The notes below the pieces were generated by a model. The model made no database searches, was not told where the DNA came from, and saw nothing but the letters and a program-made list of their open reading frames with translations. Shown here in pieces: positions 50,200-59,146 of a DNA stretch of 64,000 nt. This stretch comes from Geojedonia sp051814705. GTDB lineage: Bacteria > Bacteroidota > Bacteroidia > Flavobacteriales > Flavobacteriaceae. The position numbers were made by a program, and so were the translations under genes. The stretch's first letter is position 1; each line of letters starts with the position of its first letter. The DNA lies in the NCBI GenBank assembly GCA_051814705.1, contig JBPWQW010000004.1:434001-498000 (forward strand), in the 5' to 3' direction.

Positions 50200-53052
50200 A
50201 TGCCAAAAAATAAAAATTTAAAATCTATACTTATTATTGGGTCTGGACCAATTATTATCGGTCAGGCTTGTGAATTCGATTATTCTGGAACCCAAGCCCT
50301 CCGGTCACTTCGCGAAGATGGAATTGAAACTATTTTAATCAATTCGAACCCCGCTACCATAATGACCGATCCAACAATGGCAGATCATGTTTATTTACTG
50401 CCATTGACTACAAAATCGTTAGTAAAAATATTGAGCGAACATCCACAAATAGATGCGGTGTTACCAACCATGGGTGGGCAAACGGCACTCAATTTATGTA
50501 TTGAAGCCGACGAAAAAGGAATTTGGAACGATTTTAATGTCAGCATTATTGGTGTAGATATTGATGCCATCAACATCACCGAAAACAGGGAGCAATTTAA
50601 AGATTTGATGTTAAAAATTGGCATTCCAATGGCACCTCAAGCAACCGCTCATTCCTATCTTAAGGGAAAAGAAATTGCTCAAGAATTTGGGTTTCCACTA
50701 GTAATAAGGGCATCCTATACCCTTGGTGGTTCAGGAGCTTCGTTTGTGCATAAAGAAGAAGAGTTTGACGAGCTTTTAACACGTGGTTTGGAAACGTCAC
50801 CGATCCATGAGGTTATGATTGATAAGGCGCTGATAGGCTGGAAAGAATATGAACTTGAATTGTTGCGGGATAAAAACGATAATGTTGTCATTATTTGTAC
50901 CATTGAGAATATGGATCCTATGGGAATCCATACTGGAGATTCCATAACGGTGGCGCCAGCTATGACCTTGTCAGATACCGCTTATCAACGCATGCGGGAT
51001 ATGGCCATTCATATGATGCGAAGTATTGGTGATTTTGCAGGAGGGTGTAATGTTCAATTTGCGGTTAGTCCAGACGAAAAGGAGGAAATTATAGCTATCG
51101 AAATTAATCCTCGTGTTTCACGCTCATCTGCTTTAGCTAGTAAAGCAACAGGTTATCCTATTGCAAAAATAGCTTCTAAACTAGCTATTGGTTACAATTT
51201 AGACGAATTATATAATCAAATAACAAAGTCAACTTCTGCTTTATTTGAACCTACTTTGGATTATGTTGTGGTAAAAATTCCGCGATGGAATTTTGATAAA
51301 TTTGAAGGTTCAGACCGAACTTTGGGGCTTCAAATGAAATCGGTAGGAGAAGTTATGGCCATTGGCCGTTCGTTCCAAGAAGCACTTCATAAAGCGACCC
51401 AATCGTTAGAGATTAGACGTAACGGTTTGGGCGCCGACGGGAAAGGCTATAAAAACTACGATCAGATTATAGAAAAACTGACTTATGCGAGTTGGGATCG
51501 GGTGTTTGTGATCTATGATGCCATCCAAATGGGAATACCGTTGAGTAGAATACATGAAATCACTAAAATTGACATGTGGTTTTTAAAGCAATATGAAGAA
51601 CTTCACTATCTCGAAAAAGAAATTTCAAAATTTACAATTGAAAACATAAAACGTGATTTGTTACTCGAAGCTAAGCAAAAAGGTTATGGCGACCGACAAA
51701 TTGCCCATATGCTGAACTGTTTGGAGAGCCAAGTTTATAAAAAACGGGAAGAGCTTAAAATTAAGCGCGTTTTTAAGCTTGTGGATACCTGTGCTGCAGA
51801 ATTTAAGGCGCAAACCCCATATTATTATTCAACCTTTGAAGATGACATCGAAACTGCCGATGGCCAACGCTATGTGGCTAACGAAAGTCAGGTAACCGCC
51901 AAGAAAAAAGTTATTGTATTAGGGTCAGGACCTAATAGAATTGGCCAAGGTATTGAGTTTGATTATTGTTGTGTACACGGTGTTTTAGCTGCTTCTGAAT
52001 GTGGTTACGAAACGATTATGATCAATTGTAACCCAGAGACGGTTTCCACCGATTTTGATATTTCCGATAAGCTTTATTTTGAACCCGTTTTCTGGGAACA
52101 TATCTATGATATCATCCAGCATGAAAAGCCTGAAGGAGTAATCGTTCAATTAGGTGGCCAGACTGCTTTAAAGCTTGCTGAAAAACTGGACAGATATGGA
52201 ATTAAGATCATGGGGACTACTTTTAAATCCCTCGATTTAGCAGAAGATAGGGGTAGTTTTTCAAAATTATTAAAAGAAAACAACATTCCGTATCCAGAAT
52301 TTGATGTGGCAACATCTGCCGAGCAAGCATTGGCTATAGCCGACGTTTTGGATTTTCCAATTTTAGTAAGACCTTCCTACGTTCTTGGAGGTCAGGGCAT
52401 GAAGATTGTGATCAATAGAAAAGAGCTCGAAGAACACGTGGGCAGTTTGCTTCGCAAGATGCCTGACAATAAATTGCTGTTGGATCACTATCTGGATGGT
52501 GCTATTGAAGCTGAGGCCGATGCCATTTGTGATGGTGAAAATATCTATATCATAGGAATTATGGAACATATTGAACCCTGTGGCATCCATTCTGGAGATA
52601 GTAATGCCACCTTACCACCTTTTAATTTGGGAGAATTTGTGTTGCAGCAGATAAGGGATCACACTAAAAAAATTGCACTGGCATTACAAACCGTAGGACT
52701 AATTAACATACAATTTGCTATTAAAGATGATATGGTCTATATCATTGAAGCTAATCCAAGAGCTTCTAGAACGGTACCTTTTATTGCTAAGGCCTATAAG
52801 GAACCTTATGTTAATTATGCAACAAAAGTAATGCTAGGCGAGAAAAAAGTAACGGACTTTAATTTTAACCCACAACTTGAAGGTTTTGCCATAAAACAGC
52901 CCGTATTTTCTTTTAATAAATTCCATAATGTGAATAAAAAATTGGGGCCCGAAATGAAAAGTACAGGCGAAAGTATTTTGTTTATAGATAACCTTAAAGA
53001 TGATGAGTTCTATAATCTATATTCTAGACGAAAAATGTATTTGAGTAAATGA
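50200..53052 (+). CDS. carB: Carbamoyl-phosphate synthase large subunit
   Basis: 950 residues. Two homologous ATP-grasp synthetase halves are visible. The first starts ILIIGSGPIIIGQACEFDYSG and the second VIVLGSGPNRIGQGIEFDYC; each carries its own glycine-rich loop (ASYTLGGSGASF and PSYVLGGQGMKI). It makes carbamoyl phosphate from bicarbonate, ammonia (from CarA) and ATP for pyrimidine and arginine synthesis. The chain ends shortly after the second synthetase unit (YNLYSRRKMYLSK), so the C-terminal MGS-like allosteric domain present in the 1073-residue E. coli enzyme is missing. carA is not in the window. Confidence 0.97.
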   Translation: MPKNKNLKSILIIGSGPIIIGQACEFDYSGTQALRSLREDGIETILINSNPATIMTDPTMADHVYLLPLTTKSLVKILSEHPQIDAVLPTMGGQTALNLCIEADEKGIWNDFNVSIIGVDIDAINITENREQFKDLMLKIGIPMAPQATAHSYLKGKEIAQEFGFPLVIRASYTLGGSGASFVHKEEEFDELLTRGLETSPIHEVMIDKALIGWKEYELELLRDKNDNVVIICTIENMDPMGIHTGDSITVAPAMTLSDTAYQRMRDMAIHMMRSIGDFAGGCNVQFAVSPDEKEEIIAIEINPRVSRSSALASKATGYPIAKIASKLAIGYNLDELYNQITKSTSALFEPTLDYVVVKIPRWNFDKFEGSDRTLGLQMKSVGEVMAIGRSFQEALHKATQSLEIRRNGLGADGKGYKNYDQIIEKLTYASWDRVFVIYDAIQMGIPLSRIHEITKIDMWFLKQYEELHYLEKEISKFTIENIKRDLLLEAKQKGYGDRQIAHMLNCLESQVYKKREELKIKRVFKLVDTCAAEFKAQTPYYYSTFEDDIETADGQRYVANESQVTAKKKVIVLGSGPNRIGQGIEFDYCCVHGVLAASECGYETIMINCNPETVSTDFDISDKLYFEPVFWEHIYDIIQHEKPEGVIVQLGGQTALKLAEKLDRYGIKIMGTTFKSLDLAEDRGSFSKLLKENNIPYPEFDVATSAEQALAIADVLDFPILVRPSYVLGGQGMKIVINRKELEEHVGSLLRKMPDNKLLLDHYLDGAIEAEADAICDGENIYIIGIMEHIEPCGIHSGDSNATLPPFNLGEFVLQQIRDHTKKIALALQTVGLINIQFAIKDDMVYIIEANPRASRTVPFIAKAYKEPYVNYATKVMLGEKKVTDFNFNPQLEGFAIKQPVFSFNKFHNVNKKLGPEMKSTGESILFIDNLKDDEFYNLYSRRKMYLSK

Positions 53053-53131
53053 TACAGTTACTTAGAAAGCAATAAAACTGAGATTCTAACATGAGTAGTC
53101 TTGGATTGTGTTTTAAAAAATGACTATAAGA

Positions 53132-53170
53132 AACTTAAGCCCTGCTTGTATTGAGCAGGTAGCTTAGGTT
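53132..53170. other. Long imperfect hairpin after carB
   Basis: AACTTAAGC and CCTGCT on the 5' side pair with AGCAGG and GCTTAGGTT on the 3' side, giving 15 base pairs with one G-U pair and a 2-nt bulge around a 7-nt loop. No T-run follows on either strand, so it is not a typical terminator. It lies between convergent carB and the methyltransferase gene and may protect transcript ends or be a repeat remnant. Confidence 0.5.
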
Positions 53171-53201
53171 GATAACGCACACAGCTTTAGACGGCATCAA
53201 T

Positions 53202-53867
53202 TTAATTAACAATATTGATTCTAAAAATATATTGCTTTTCGCCCATTACTGTTGTATCATGAACACGAGATAATTTTAAATGTGCTTTTTCAGCTAAATT
53301 TTTAATGATTTCAAGCTCACAATCTTCAGATAAAATCATTAAGGCTTTACTTTCAGTCGATAAGTGATTAGGCAGTTGTTTAAAAAGATTTTGAAAGTAC
53401 TCAAAATTCTCTCCACAGAACCAAGCTTGTTCCTCGATGTTTATTGGTTGCTTTGGATAATATGGTGGATTTATAATAATGTAGTCGAAATTATTAGAAT
53501 GAATATGTTCAAACAGATTAGAATGTATTATTTTTAATTGTATTCCATTTTTTTTGGCATCTAATTTCAATTGCTCCAAGGCACTTTGGTTTATATCAAT
53601 AGCTGTTACATGGGCACCTTTTGAAGCAGAATATAAAGCGATAATTCCTGAACCACAACCTAGCTCTAACAGTGTTTTGCCCTGTAAATCGATGACATTT
53701 AAATAGTCTAAAAGCACTTTTGTACTCATTGTAAAATGAGGGGGAAATACATTAGGTAAAACCCTTACACTTATATTGTTATATTTATAAAGCCGTGGTT
53801 TTGCATGAAATTTGTTAAAACCAAACTTGATTATAGGATCTGCTATTTTTTTTATAATTTTTCGCAT
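53202..53867 (-). CDS. Class I SAM methyltransferase with NPPY motif
   Basis: 221 residues. Motif I is LLELGCGSGIIALYSASKG, the acidic loop is VTAIDINQSAL, and IIINPPYYPKQP is the NPPY motif of enzymes that methylate a planar amide or amino nitrogen (HemK/PrmC, RlmG-like). It is the last gene of the long operon, starting directly after the radical SAM gene stop. Whether it acts in that pathway or is a passenger RNA/protein methylase is unclear; the NPPY motif separates it from the other three methyltransferases of the operon. Confidence 0.85.
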   Translation of the reverse strand: MRKIIKKIADPIIKFGFNKFHAKPRLYKYNNISVRVLPNVFPPHFTMSTKVLLDYLNVIDLQGKTLLELGCGSGIIALYSASKGAHVTAIDINQSALEQLKLDAKKNGIQLKIIHSNLFEHIHSNNFDYIIINPPYYPKQPINIEEQAWFCGENFEYFQNLFKQLPNHLSTESKALMILSEDCELEIIKNLAEKAHLKLSRVHDTTVMGEKQYIFRINIVN

Positions 53868-55400
53868 CTATTCAGAATGGAACCCTTCAATTTCGGGTTG
53901 TCTATATTTCCACAGTTTATGTAATGCCTTTATTTCATAAGGATAATTGTAAATGCCATATTTAAATCGGTAGCCAGAAACCAATTTTAATAGCCCTCTT
54001 TTATAACCCTTTATTCTAAAATCAGAGACCGTTGGATAATATCCATTTAAAACCGTTTCAAAATTTTTAATTTTGTCTACCATGGCTGGTGTCAACCAAG
54101 GTGTAAGTGGGTTTTTCCTTAAATCGAAGTTTTCCCAGGCAGGTGCTAACCAATCCTCTAGTTTTTTAGGAAAACTAAACCCAGCTTCCTGTATCTGATT
54201 ATAAAGCACTGAGCCTTCTGTGGCAACAGGACTATAAAGGTATATGATGATTTCTGAATTTGGATTGATTGTTTTAATAGTTTTGATAAAATTTATATCC
54301 CATTCTATTTGTTGCATCACTTTTACGGGTGTATCGGCTGGCATGCCCAATACAAATGAAAATTCAGGAATGATACCAATACGCTTCATACGCCCCGCAA
54401 AATCCTTGATCATTTGCCCAGATTGCTTCCCGCCTTTATCCATTTGTTTCAAAATAGCATCGTTGCCAGTCTCTGCACCAAGAAAAATCATCTTGCATCC
54501 AGCCTTGTGAATTAATTTTAAATCGGCATCACTATATTGATTTAAGGTATCGATTCTACCTTCTCCCCACCACGATATTCCATCGTTTTCAATTAGTTTG
54601 GCAAACTCGACAACACGTTTACTTGAGGTAAAAAAATTGTTGTCGTGAAACTCTATGGCGTCTATATTATACATTGTTTTAAATGCGATAATGTCCTCAT
54701 AAATCTTTGTAGCCGATTTACCTTTCCACCTTGCATTGTATATAGGAACCACAGCGCAAAACGAGCAGGTAAATGGGCACCCAAAACTGGAATGGTAGGA
54801 TAGCGTTCTATTTCCCAGAAACGTCTTTCCTAAATAATTTTTTAAGGGATAAAAAGAATCTAAATACCTATAAGGGAGGGGAGGTAAAGTGTCTTGGTTC
54901 AATAACGGCTCCTTTGCGGTTTTTAGAATGTTTTTTTCTGGATCTAAAAAGATGAGATTTTTGATGGTTTTTAAGGTTTCAAACTTGCTGTTTTCTAGAG
55001 CTTCAAGTAACAAAGGGAATGCAGTGTCTCCTGGGCCATCTATTATGTAATCTACGTAATCGGATTCTATAGATACTTTACTTTGATTAGAGGCGAAATA
55101 TCCACCCCAAATGGTTATAGTATCTGGAAATTCATTTTTTATCCTTTTTGTGAAAGGAATGGCCTGCTTAAGTTGAGGCCCAGGCATTACAGTAGAACAG
55201 AAATATTTGAATGTTCCCGTATCAAAATAAGATTTTATTTTTTTCCAGGCATCGTCTTCGAGATTCCCATCTACAAAAACATAATCATATTTGCCATGAA
55301 TGGCAGCTCCTACTTGCAAAATAGAATTTGGAATGCGATGTTTAGAATTAGCACTTTTGGGATTGAACAGCAGTATTTTATTACTATTTGATGTTAACAT
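53868..55400 (-). CDS. B12-binding-type radical SAM protein (third of operon)
   Basis: 510 residues. The N-terminal Rossmann-like, B12-binding-type domain (about 8-150, with TITIWGGYFASNQ and YIIDGPGD) is followed by the radical SAM barrel with Cys208-x3-Cys212-x2-Cys215 (SFGCPFTCSFCAVVP) and LIHKAGCKMIFLGAETGNDAI. The cobalamin His motif DxHxxG is not evident, so binding of B12 is uncertain. Homologues carry out difficult C-C or C-S bond chemistry on lipids, glycans or natural products. It overlaps the sulfotransferase gene by 7 nt. Confidence 0.88.
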   Translation of the reverse strand: MLTSNSNKILLFNPKSANSKHRIPNSILQVGAAIHGKYDYVFVDGNLEDDAWKKIKSYFDTGTFKYFCSTVMPGPQLKQAIPFTKRIKNEFPDTITIWGGYFASNQSKVSIESDYVDYIIDGPGDTAFPLLLEALENSKFETLKTIKNLIFLDPEKNILKTAKEPLLNQDTLPPLPYRYLDSFYPLKNYLGKTFLGNRTLSYHSSFGCPFTCSFCAVVPIYNARWKGKSATKIYEDIIAFKTMYNIDAIEFHDNNFFTSSKRVVEFAKLIENDGISWWGEGRIDTLNQYSDADLKLIHKAGCKMIFLGAETGNDAILKQMDKGGKQSGQMIKDFAGRMKRIGIIPEFSFVLGMPADTPVKVMQQIEWDINFIKTIKTINPNSEIIIYLYSPVATEGSVLYNQIQEAGFSFPKKLEDWLAPAWENFDLRKNPLTPWLTPAMVDKIKNFETVLNGYYPTVSDFRIKGYKRGLLKLVSGYRFKYGIYNYPYEIKALHKLWKYRQPEIEGFHSE

Positions 55401-56149
55401 TTAATAAAGTTAAAGTGTTTAATGGTCTTAATGTAAACCAAATTCATTTTTTTTATTGATTTATCACTTAAAGAAGTTAGTTTTTTTTGAGTTAAAATTA
55501 TTGTTCCTTTTTTTATATTTTCAAATTTATCACCCAAATGGCCTGTGGATCGCTTTAATTTGTAATCTTTTTTAAGAGTAGTTTTGAGCTCTAAAAATTC
55601 ACTTATACCTAAAAGAGTTTGATCTGTTTTTTCAGTCAAATCTGTATAAGTTAAAAAGAATTGTCGGTTTACTGGAATAATTTTGCTCATACTGATGATC
55701 TCAACCAATCTATTTATATAATAATCGATTGAGTTATATAGCCCTCTGTTCGCTTTACTATAAGGATGGCTTCCTAGGTTTTCGATACTGGAAATCGTTT
55801 CAATTGGTGAGCGCGCAAGAAAAATGAATTTTACATTATGATTGATTAAAAAATCAATATTGGGTGTATATTTATTATGTAAGATTTGATCAACGACGTA
55901 TTTCGAATACTTGAATATCTTTTTTTGATTCCATCGAATAAAGAGTTCCATTTTCTTAAAATCGGATTTTTTTGTATAAACTCTGCTTTGTTCTCCAAAG
56001 CCAAGAATTTGATTGTTAGATGATAAAATATGTTCCAATAGCGTGCTCCCAGATCTCATATGAGATATTAAAAAGATTAAATTGGGTTCAGGCGTGATAT
56101 GTGATTTAAGCCAAAATTTAAAAATTAAAAGTTTAAGTTTTTTGTTCAT
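55394..56149 (-). CDS. Sulfotransferase-family protein
   Basis: 251 residues. The PAPS-binding 5'-phosphosulfate loop is SHMRSGSTLLEHIL (residues 29-42) and the 3'-phosphate site is FLARSPIETISSIENLGSHP. FFLTYTDLTEKTDQTLLGISEFL is the usual downstream block. Such enzymes transfer sulfate from PAPS to hydroxyls of glycans, lipids or small molecules. It sits between a methyltransferase and a radical SAM gene, with 3-nt spacing and a 7-nt overlap. It suggests a sulfated product, uncommon for flavobacterial envelope glycans. Confidence 0.88.
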   Translation of the reverse strand: MNKKLKLLIFKFWLKSHITPEPNLIFLISHMRSGSTLLEHILSSNNQILGFGEQSRVYTKKSDFKKMELFIRWNQKKIFKYSKYVVDQILHNKYTPNIDFLINHNVKFIFLARSPIETISSIENLGSHPYSKANRGLYNSIDYYINRLVEIISMSKIIPVNRQFFLTYTDLTEKTDQTLLGISEFLELKTTLKKDYKLKRSTGHLGDKFENIKKGTIILTQKKLTSLSDKSIKKMNLVYIKTIKHFNFIKC

Positions 56150-56152
56150 AAA

Positions 56153-56971
56153 TCAGTTTTTATAAATCCCGTAATACAATTTAACTTTTTTTGGAAAAAG
56201 AGTTAGTAACATGGTTTTCAATTTATGATATGGATATATTTTAATGCTATTTTTTTTTAGCCAATTGATATCGTCAATATTTAAATACCCTTTAGTAGTA
56301 TGGTAATATAAAGAAATACCATAATCATTTTTAAAAGCTTTATCTGCGAATTTCAATTTCTTATTTATTGTATCAGGGTTATGGTAAACCGGCAAGCCAG
56401 TTAATATAATAACGCCATTTTTGTTCAATAAATTTTTGGCGTCATTTAAAGTAAGATCACGATTATTGATATAGGACCAATTTCTGTTAAAAACAATAAT
56501 ATCGAATTTGTATTTTAGTCTAAACAATTCATCTGGAAATAATTGAAGTGATATGAAAGATTTGCTGTAATTTTTATTAGCTGCCAATCCGTTAATTCCG
56601 TCAACAAAAATATTAGTAGCGACCACTTCGTGTCCTTTTTTAGATTGATAATTGGAGAGCCATCCATTCCATGAACCAATATCTAATATCTTTAAATTTT
56701 GTCTTTTGTCAATGAGAAAATCAATGATTTTGGCATCTTTTTGACGTTCTTTCCAAACATCGGTATGGATTGAAAATGGTAAACCTTCATATAAGTGTTT
56801 ATCTATTGGTTTTATTCCGCTCTTATTTATATAATCTTTAAATGCACTTAAAAAGTAATATAGGGGCTTTTCATGTTCTTTATCTATAATTTGATAATAG
56901 CCATTTATATAATAGTCTTTCAAATCAGACAGAGAAAGGGGTGTTTGTTTATGTGGATGTAACACTTTCAT
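56153..56971 (-). CDS. Class I SAM methyltransferase
   Basis: 272 residues. SAM motif I reads LKILDIGSWNGWLSNYQSKKG, with a tryptophan in the loop, then VVATNIF. A later strand, FDIIVFNRNWSY, takes the place of the usual FDxI segment, followed by AKNLLNKNGVIILTGLPVYH. The N-terminal 90 residues include PLYYFLSAFKDYINK. It probably methylates a small molecule or glycan intermediate. It overlaps the flippase gene by 4 nt (ATGA-type coupling). Confidence 0.83.
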   Translation of the reverse strand: MKVLHPHKQTPLSLSDLKDYYINGYYQIIDKEHEKPLYYFLSAFKDYINKSGIKPIDKHLYEGLPFSIHTDVWKERQKDAKIIDFLIDKRQNLKILDIGSWNGWLSNYQSKKGHEVVATNIFVDGINGLAANKNYSKSFISLQLFPDELFRLKYKFDIIVFNRNWSYINNRDLTLNDAKNLLNKNGVIILTGLPVYHNPDTINKKLKFADKAFKNDYGISLYYHTTKGYLNIDDINWLKKNSIKIYPYHKLKTMLLTLFPKKVKLYYGIYKN

Positions 56972-58104
56972 CTTATCAATTTAAACTTATAAATAAAGAG
57001 AACTGCATATCTAGTGATCATTACACCTAATAATGCTCCTGTTATACCAAAATTAGGAATTAATATAAGAGACAAAATAAAATTTAAAAGGGTTGATAAA
57101 AAATTGATACGCATTATTTTTGTCTCAAACCCGTGTTTATATAGCATAAAAATATCCATTATAAAAAAATAAATTGGCAGGGATAGGAGTGTTCCTAATA
57201 AATAATAAAAAGATGGTAAATTTAATTTTAATACGTTTTCAAAAACAAACCATATTAAAAAGGTACAAACCATAACAATAGGCAAGCTTAATTTATATAA
57301 TATTTTTTTTATTTTAATAATGGTTCTGGTTTGCAATCGGTAGATGTGTTTTGTGAACGGATAAACAATTAACGCTGCAAAAGAACTCAATAATAGAAAA
57401 GCTGTAATTAAAAGTTGATATTCGGCTAACTCTTCTTTAGGTAGCAGCAGGGTTACGAGATATAAATCTATTTTTGAAGAGAGCAAACCACTTAATCCAA
57501 TCAAAAAGAAAGGTAATGACTGTGTTATTTGTGTAATGGAAAATTTAAGCCATCTTGGGTTAAATTTAAGTTTTATTGTAAAAGCAAGGATGGTAATTTT
57601 TATTACAAATGCAAAACAATAGGCAATTAATAGAATGTTTGTATCAATATTTAAATTTAGTAGTATGACCCCAATGATCAATAAAAAACCAACACTTTCG
57701 GCCACTAATTGTAAAAAAAATTTTTGGTTATAAATGACCAAACTTTCTAAACTTTGATATATAAAAATGAGCGTGCACAAGCAGATACTTAGAACAGATA
57801 TCTTAAGCGGAAAAAAAAATAATAAAACGAATGATAACGATAATAATGGTGCTCTGGTAGTGAAGTTTTTAAAAAATGATTCAGCTATTTTTGAGGGATT
57901 CTTGCTAAATGCTCTTAATAGGAAATCCTTATTGCCAAAATTACATATAAAAGCCACTAAATAAGTCCATAATAGAATTTGAATAAAATCACCCCAATTA
58001 GATTTTCCTAAATAGTATATTCCAACCATTGCAATTAGGAAATTAAAGCAAGGTATTGCAATACTTCGAGCAATATTTAAGATGATTTTGTAGACTTTAT
58101 TCAT
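56968..58104 (-). CDS. Polysaccharide flippase-like membrane protein (MOP superfamily)
   Basis: 378 residues with about 10-12 membrane segments and the MOP-type pattern: LIAMVGIYYLGKSNWGDFIQ early, QSLPFFLIGLSGLLSSKIDLYLV in the middle and ILIPNFGITGALLGVMITR near the end. It resembles Wzx/RfbX flippases that move lipid-linked glycans across the inner membrane but is shorter than the usual 420-480 residues. Next to GT4 and GT39 genes, a glycolipid export step is likely. It overlaps the GT4 gene by 8 nt. Confidence 0.83.
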   Translation of the reverse strand: MNKVYKIILNIARSIAIPCFNFLIAMVGIYYLGKSNWGDFIQILLWTYLVAFICNFGNKDFLLRAFSKNPSKIAESFFKNFTTRAPLLSLSFVLLFFFPLKISVLSICLCTLIFIYQSLESLVIYNQKFFLQLVAESVGFLLIIGVILLNLNIDTNILLIAYCFAFVIKITILAFTIKLKFNPRWLKFSITQITQSLPFFLIGLSGLLSSKIDLYLVTLLLPKEELAEYQLLITAFLLLSSFAALIVYPFTKHIYRLQTRTIIKIKKILYKLSLPIVMVCTFLIWFVFENVLKLNLPSFYYLLGTLLSLPIYFFIMDIFMLYKHGFETKIMRINFLSTLLNFILSLILIPNFGITGALLGVMITRYAVLFIYKFKLIR

Positions 58105-59143
58105 TATAAATTTTGCTATAGGTTAAAGCAGTTTCTTCTACGGTATGCAATAAATTCCTATTACCTTTTACTTTAACCGACAACATCTTCAACAGGCTGT
58201 CTATCATTTTATTTTCCGTTTGGCAAGTCTTCCACATTAACGAATTATTGGCTAAACCCACATTAAAAGAAACTATATGCATGCCAGAATATAGTGCTTC
58301 CAAAAAAACATACCCAAATGATTCAAATCGACTTGTGTGCAATAATATGTTGGATTTTGACATTTTATCTAAAACTAAATGCCTTGGTAATGCCCCTGTA
58401 AGTGCAATAACCTTTTGCATTTGCTTTTCTTTAATACATGCCTCCAAAGTAGGCTTTAACGGTCCTTCGCCAATAATCACAACATGTAAATGTTTTACTT
58501 TTTTATTTAATTTTTCAATTATTTCTATAAACAGTGCATAGTTTTTAATGTCGTTTAACGACCCGACACCCAATATATCGATTGTCTTGTCCTTTATTTC
58601 AGGAAATTCGTTTATATCGATTCCCCATGGAATTATTTGAGAATCCAAATGGCAATGTTGTTTTAGTGTTGCGTTGTGTCTTTTGCACAGCGTAATGATT
58701 GTGGAGTTGTTTTTAGAAAGTAATCTTGTATAACGGTTGTGCTCTAAGACATCCTGTCCCATAGCTGTTACAATATGCTTTATGTTGCGTTTTATCGCAA
58801 ATTTTTCACCAATAAATGAGCACTCACCAATCCAAAAGCTATGAATGCAATCTATGGGATTTAAGTGATGTATTTTTTTTAAAAGCGAAAAGGCTTTTAA
58901 CCAAATAAAGATCTTTTGTAGCTTATTGTTCTTCCCGTTTAATGGGAATACCGTAATTCCATTCCAATCGTATTTATTTGATGAAAATGGATATTGGAAT
59001 GTGATAATTTGAATTTTTAGACTAGGGTTTAAATTAATCAATGATTTTACATAAACCTGCAATGCAGGAATCACAGTTGTATCGTCCTTGTTTTTTGGAA
59101 ACCCAGGCGTTAATAATACGATATGTCGTGAGTGGTTTGTCAT
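58097..59143 (-). CDS. GT4-type glycosyltransferase
   Basis: 348 residues, GT-B fold. The N-terminal lobe has VLLTPGFPKNKDDTTVIPAL. The C-terminal lobe starts IDILGVGSLNDIKNYALFIE, continues VVIIGEGPLKPTLEA, and has the donor-site EX7E motif ESFGYVFLE. It transfers a sugar with retention from a nucleotide donor. It is cytoplasmic, feeding the flippase downstream. Only 3 nt separate it from the GT39-like gene upstream. Confidence 0.92.
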   Translation of the reverse strand: MTNHSRHIVLLTPGFPKNKDDTTVIPALQVYVKSLINLNPSLKIQIITFQYPFSSNKYDWNGITVFPLNGKNNKLQKIFIWLKAFSLLKKIHHLNPIDCIHSFWIGECSFIGEKFAIKRNIKHIVTAMGQDVLEHNRYTRLLSKNNSTIITLCKRHNATLKQHCHLDSQIIPWGIDINEFPEIKDKTIDILGVGSLNDIKNYALFIEIIEKLNKKVKHLHVVIIGEGPLKPTLEACIKEKQMQKVIALTGALPRHLVLDKMSKSNILLHTSRFESFGYVFLEALYSGMHIVSFNVGLANNSLMWKTCQTENKMIDSLLKMLSVKVKGNRNLLHTVEETALTYSKIYNE

Positions 59144-59146
59144 AAA

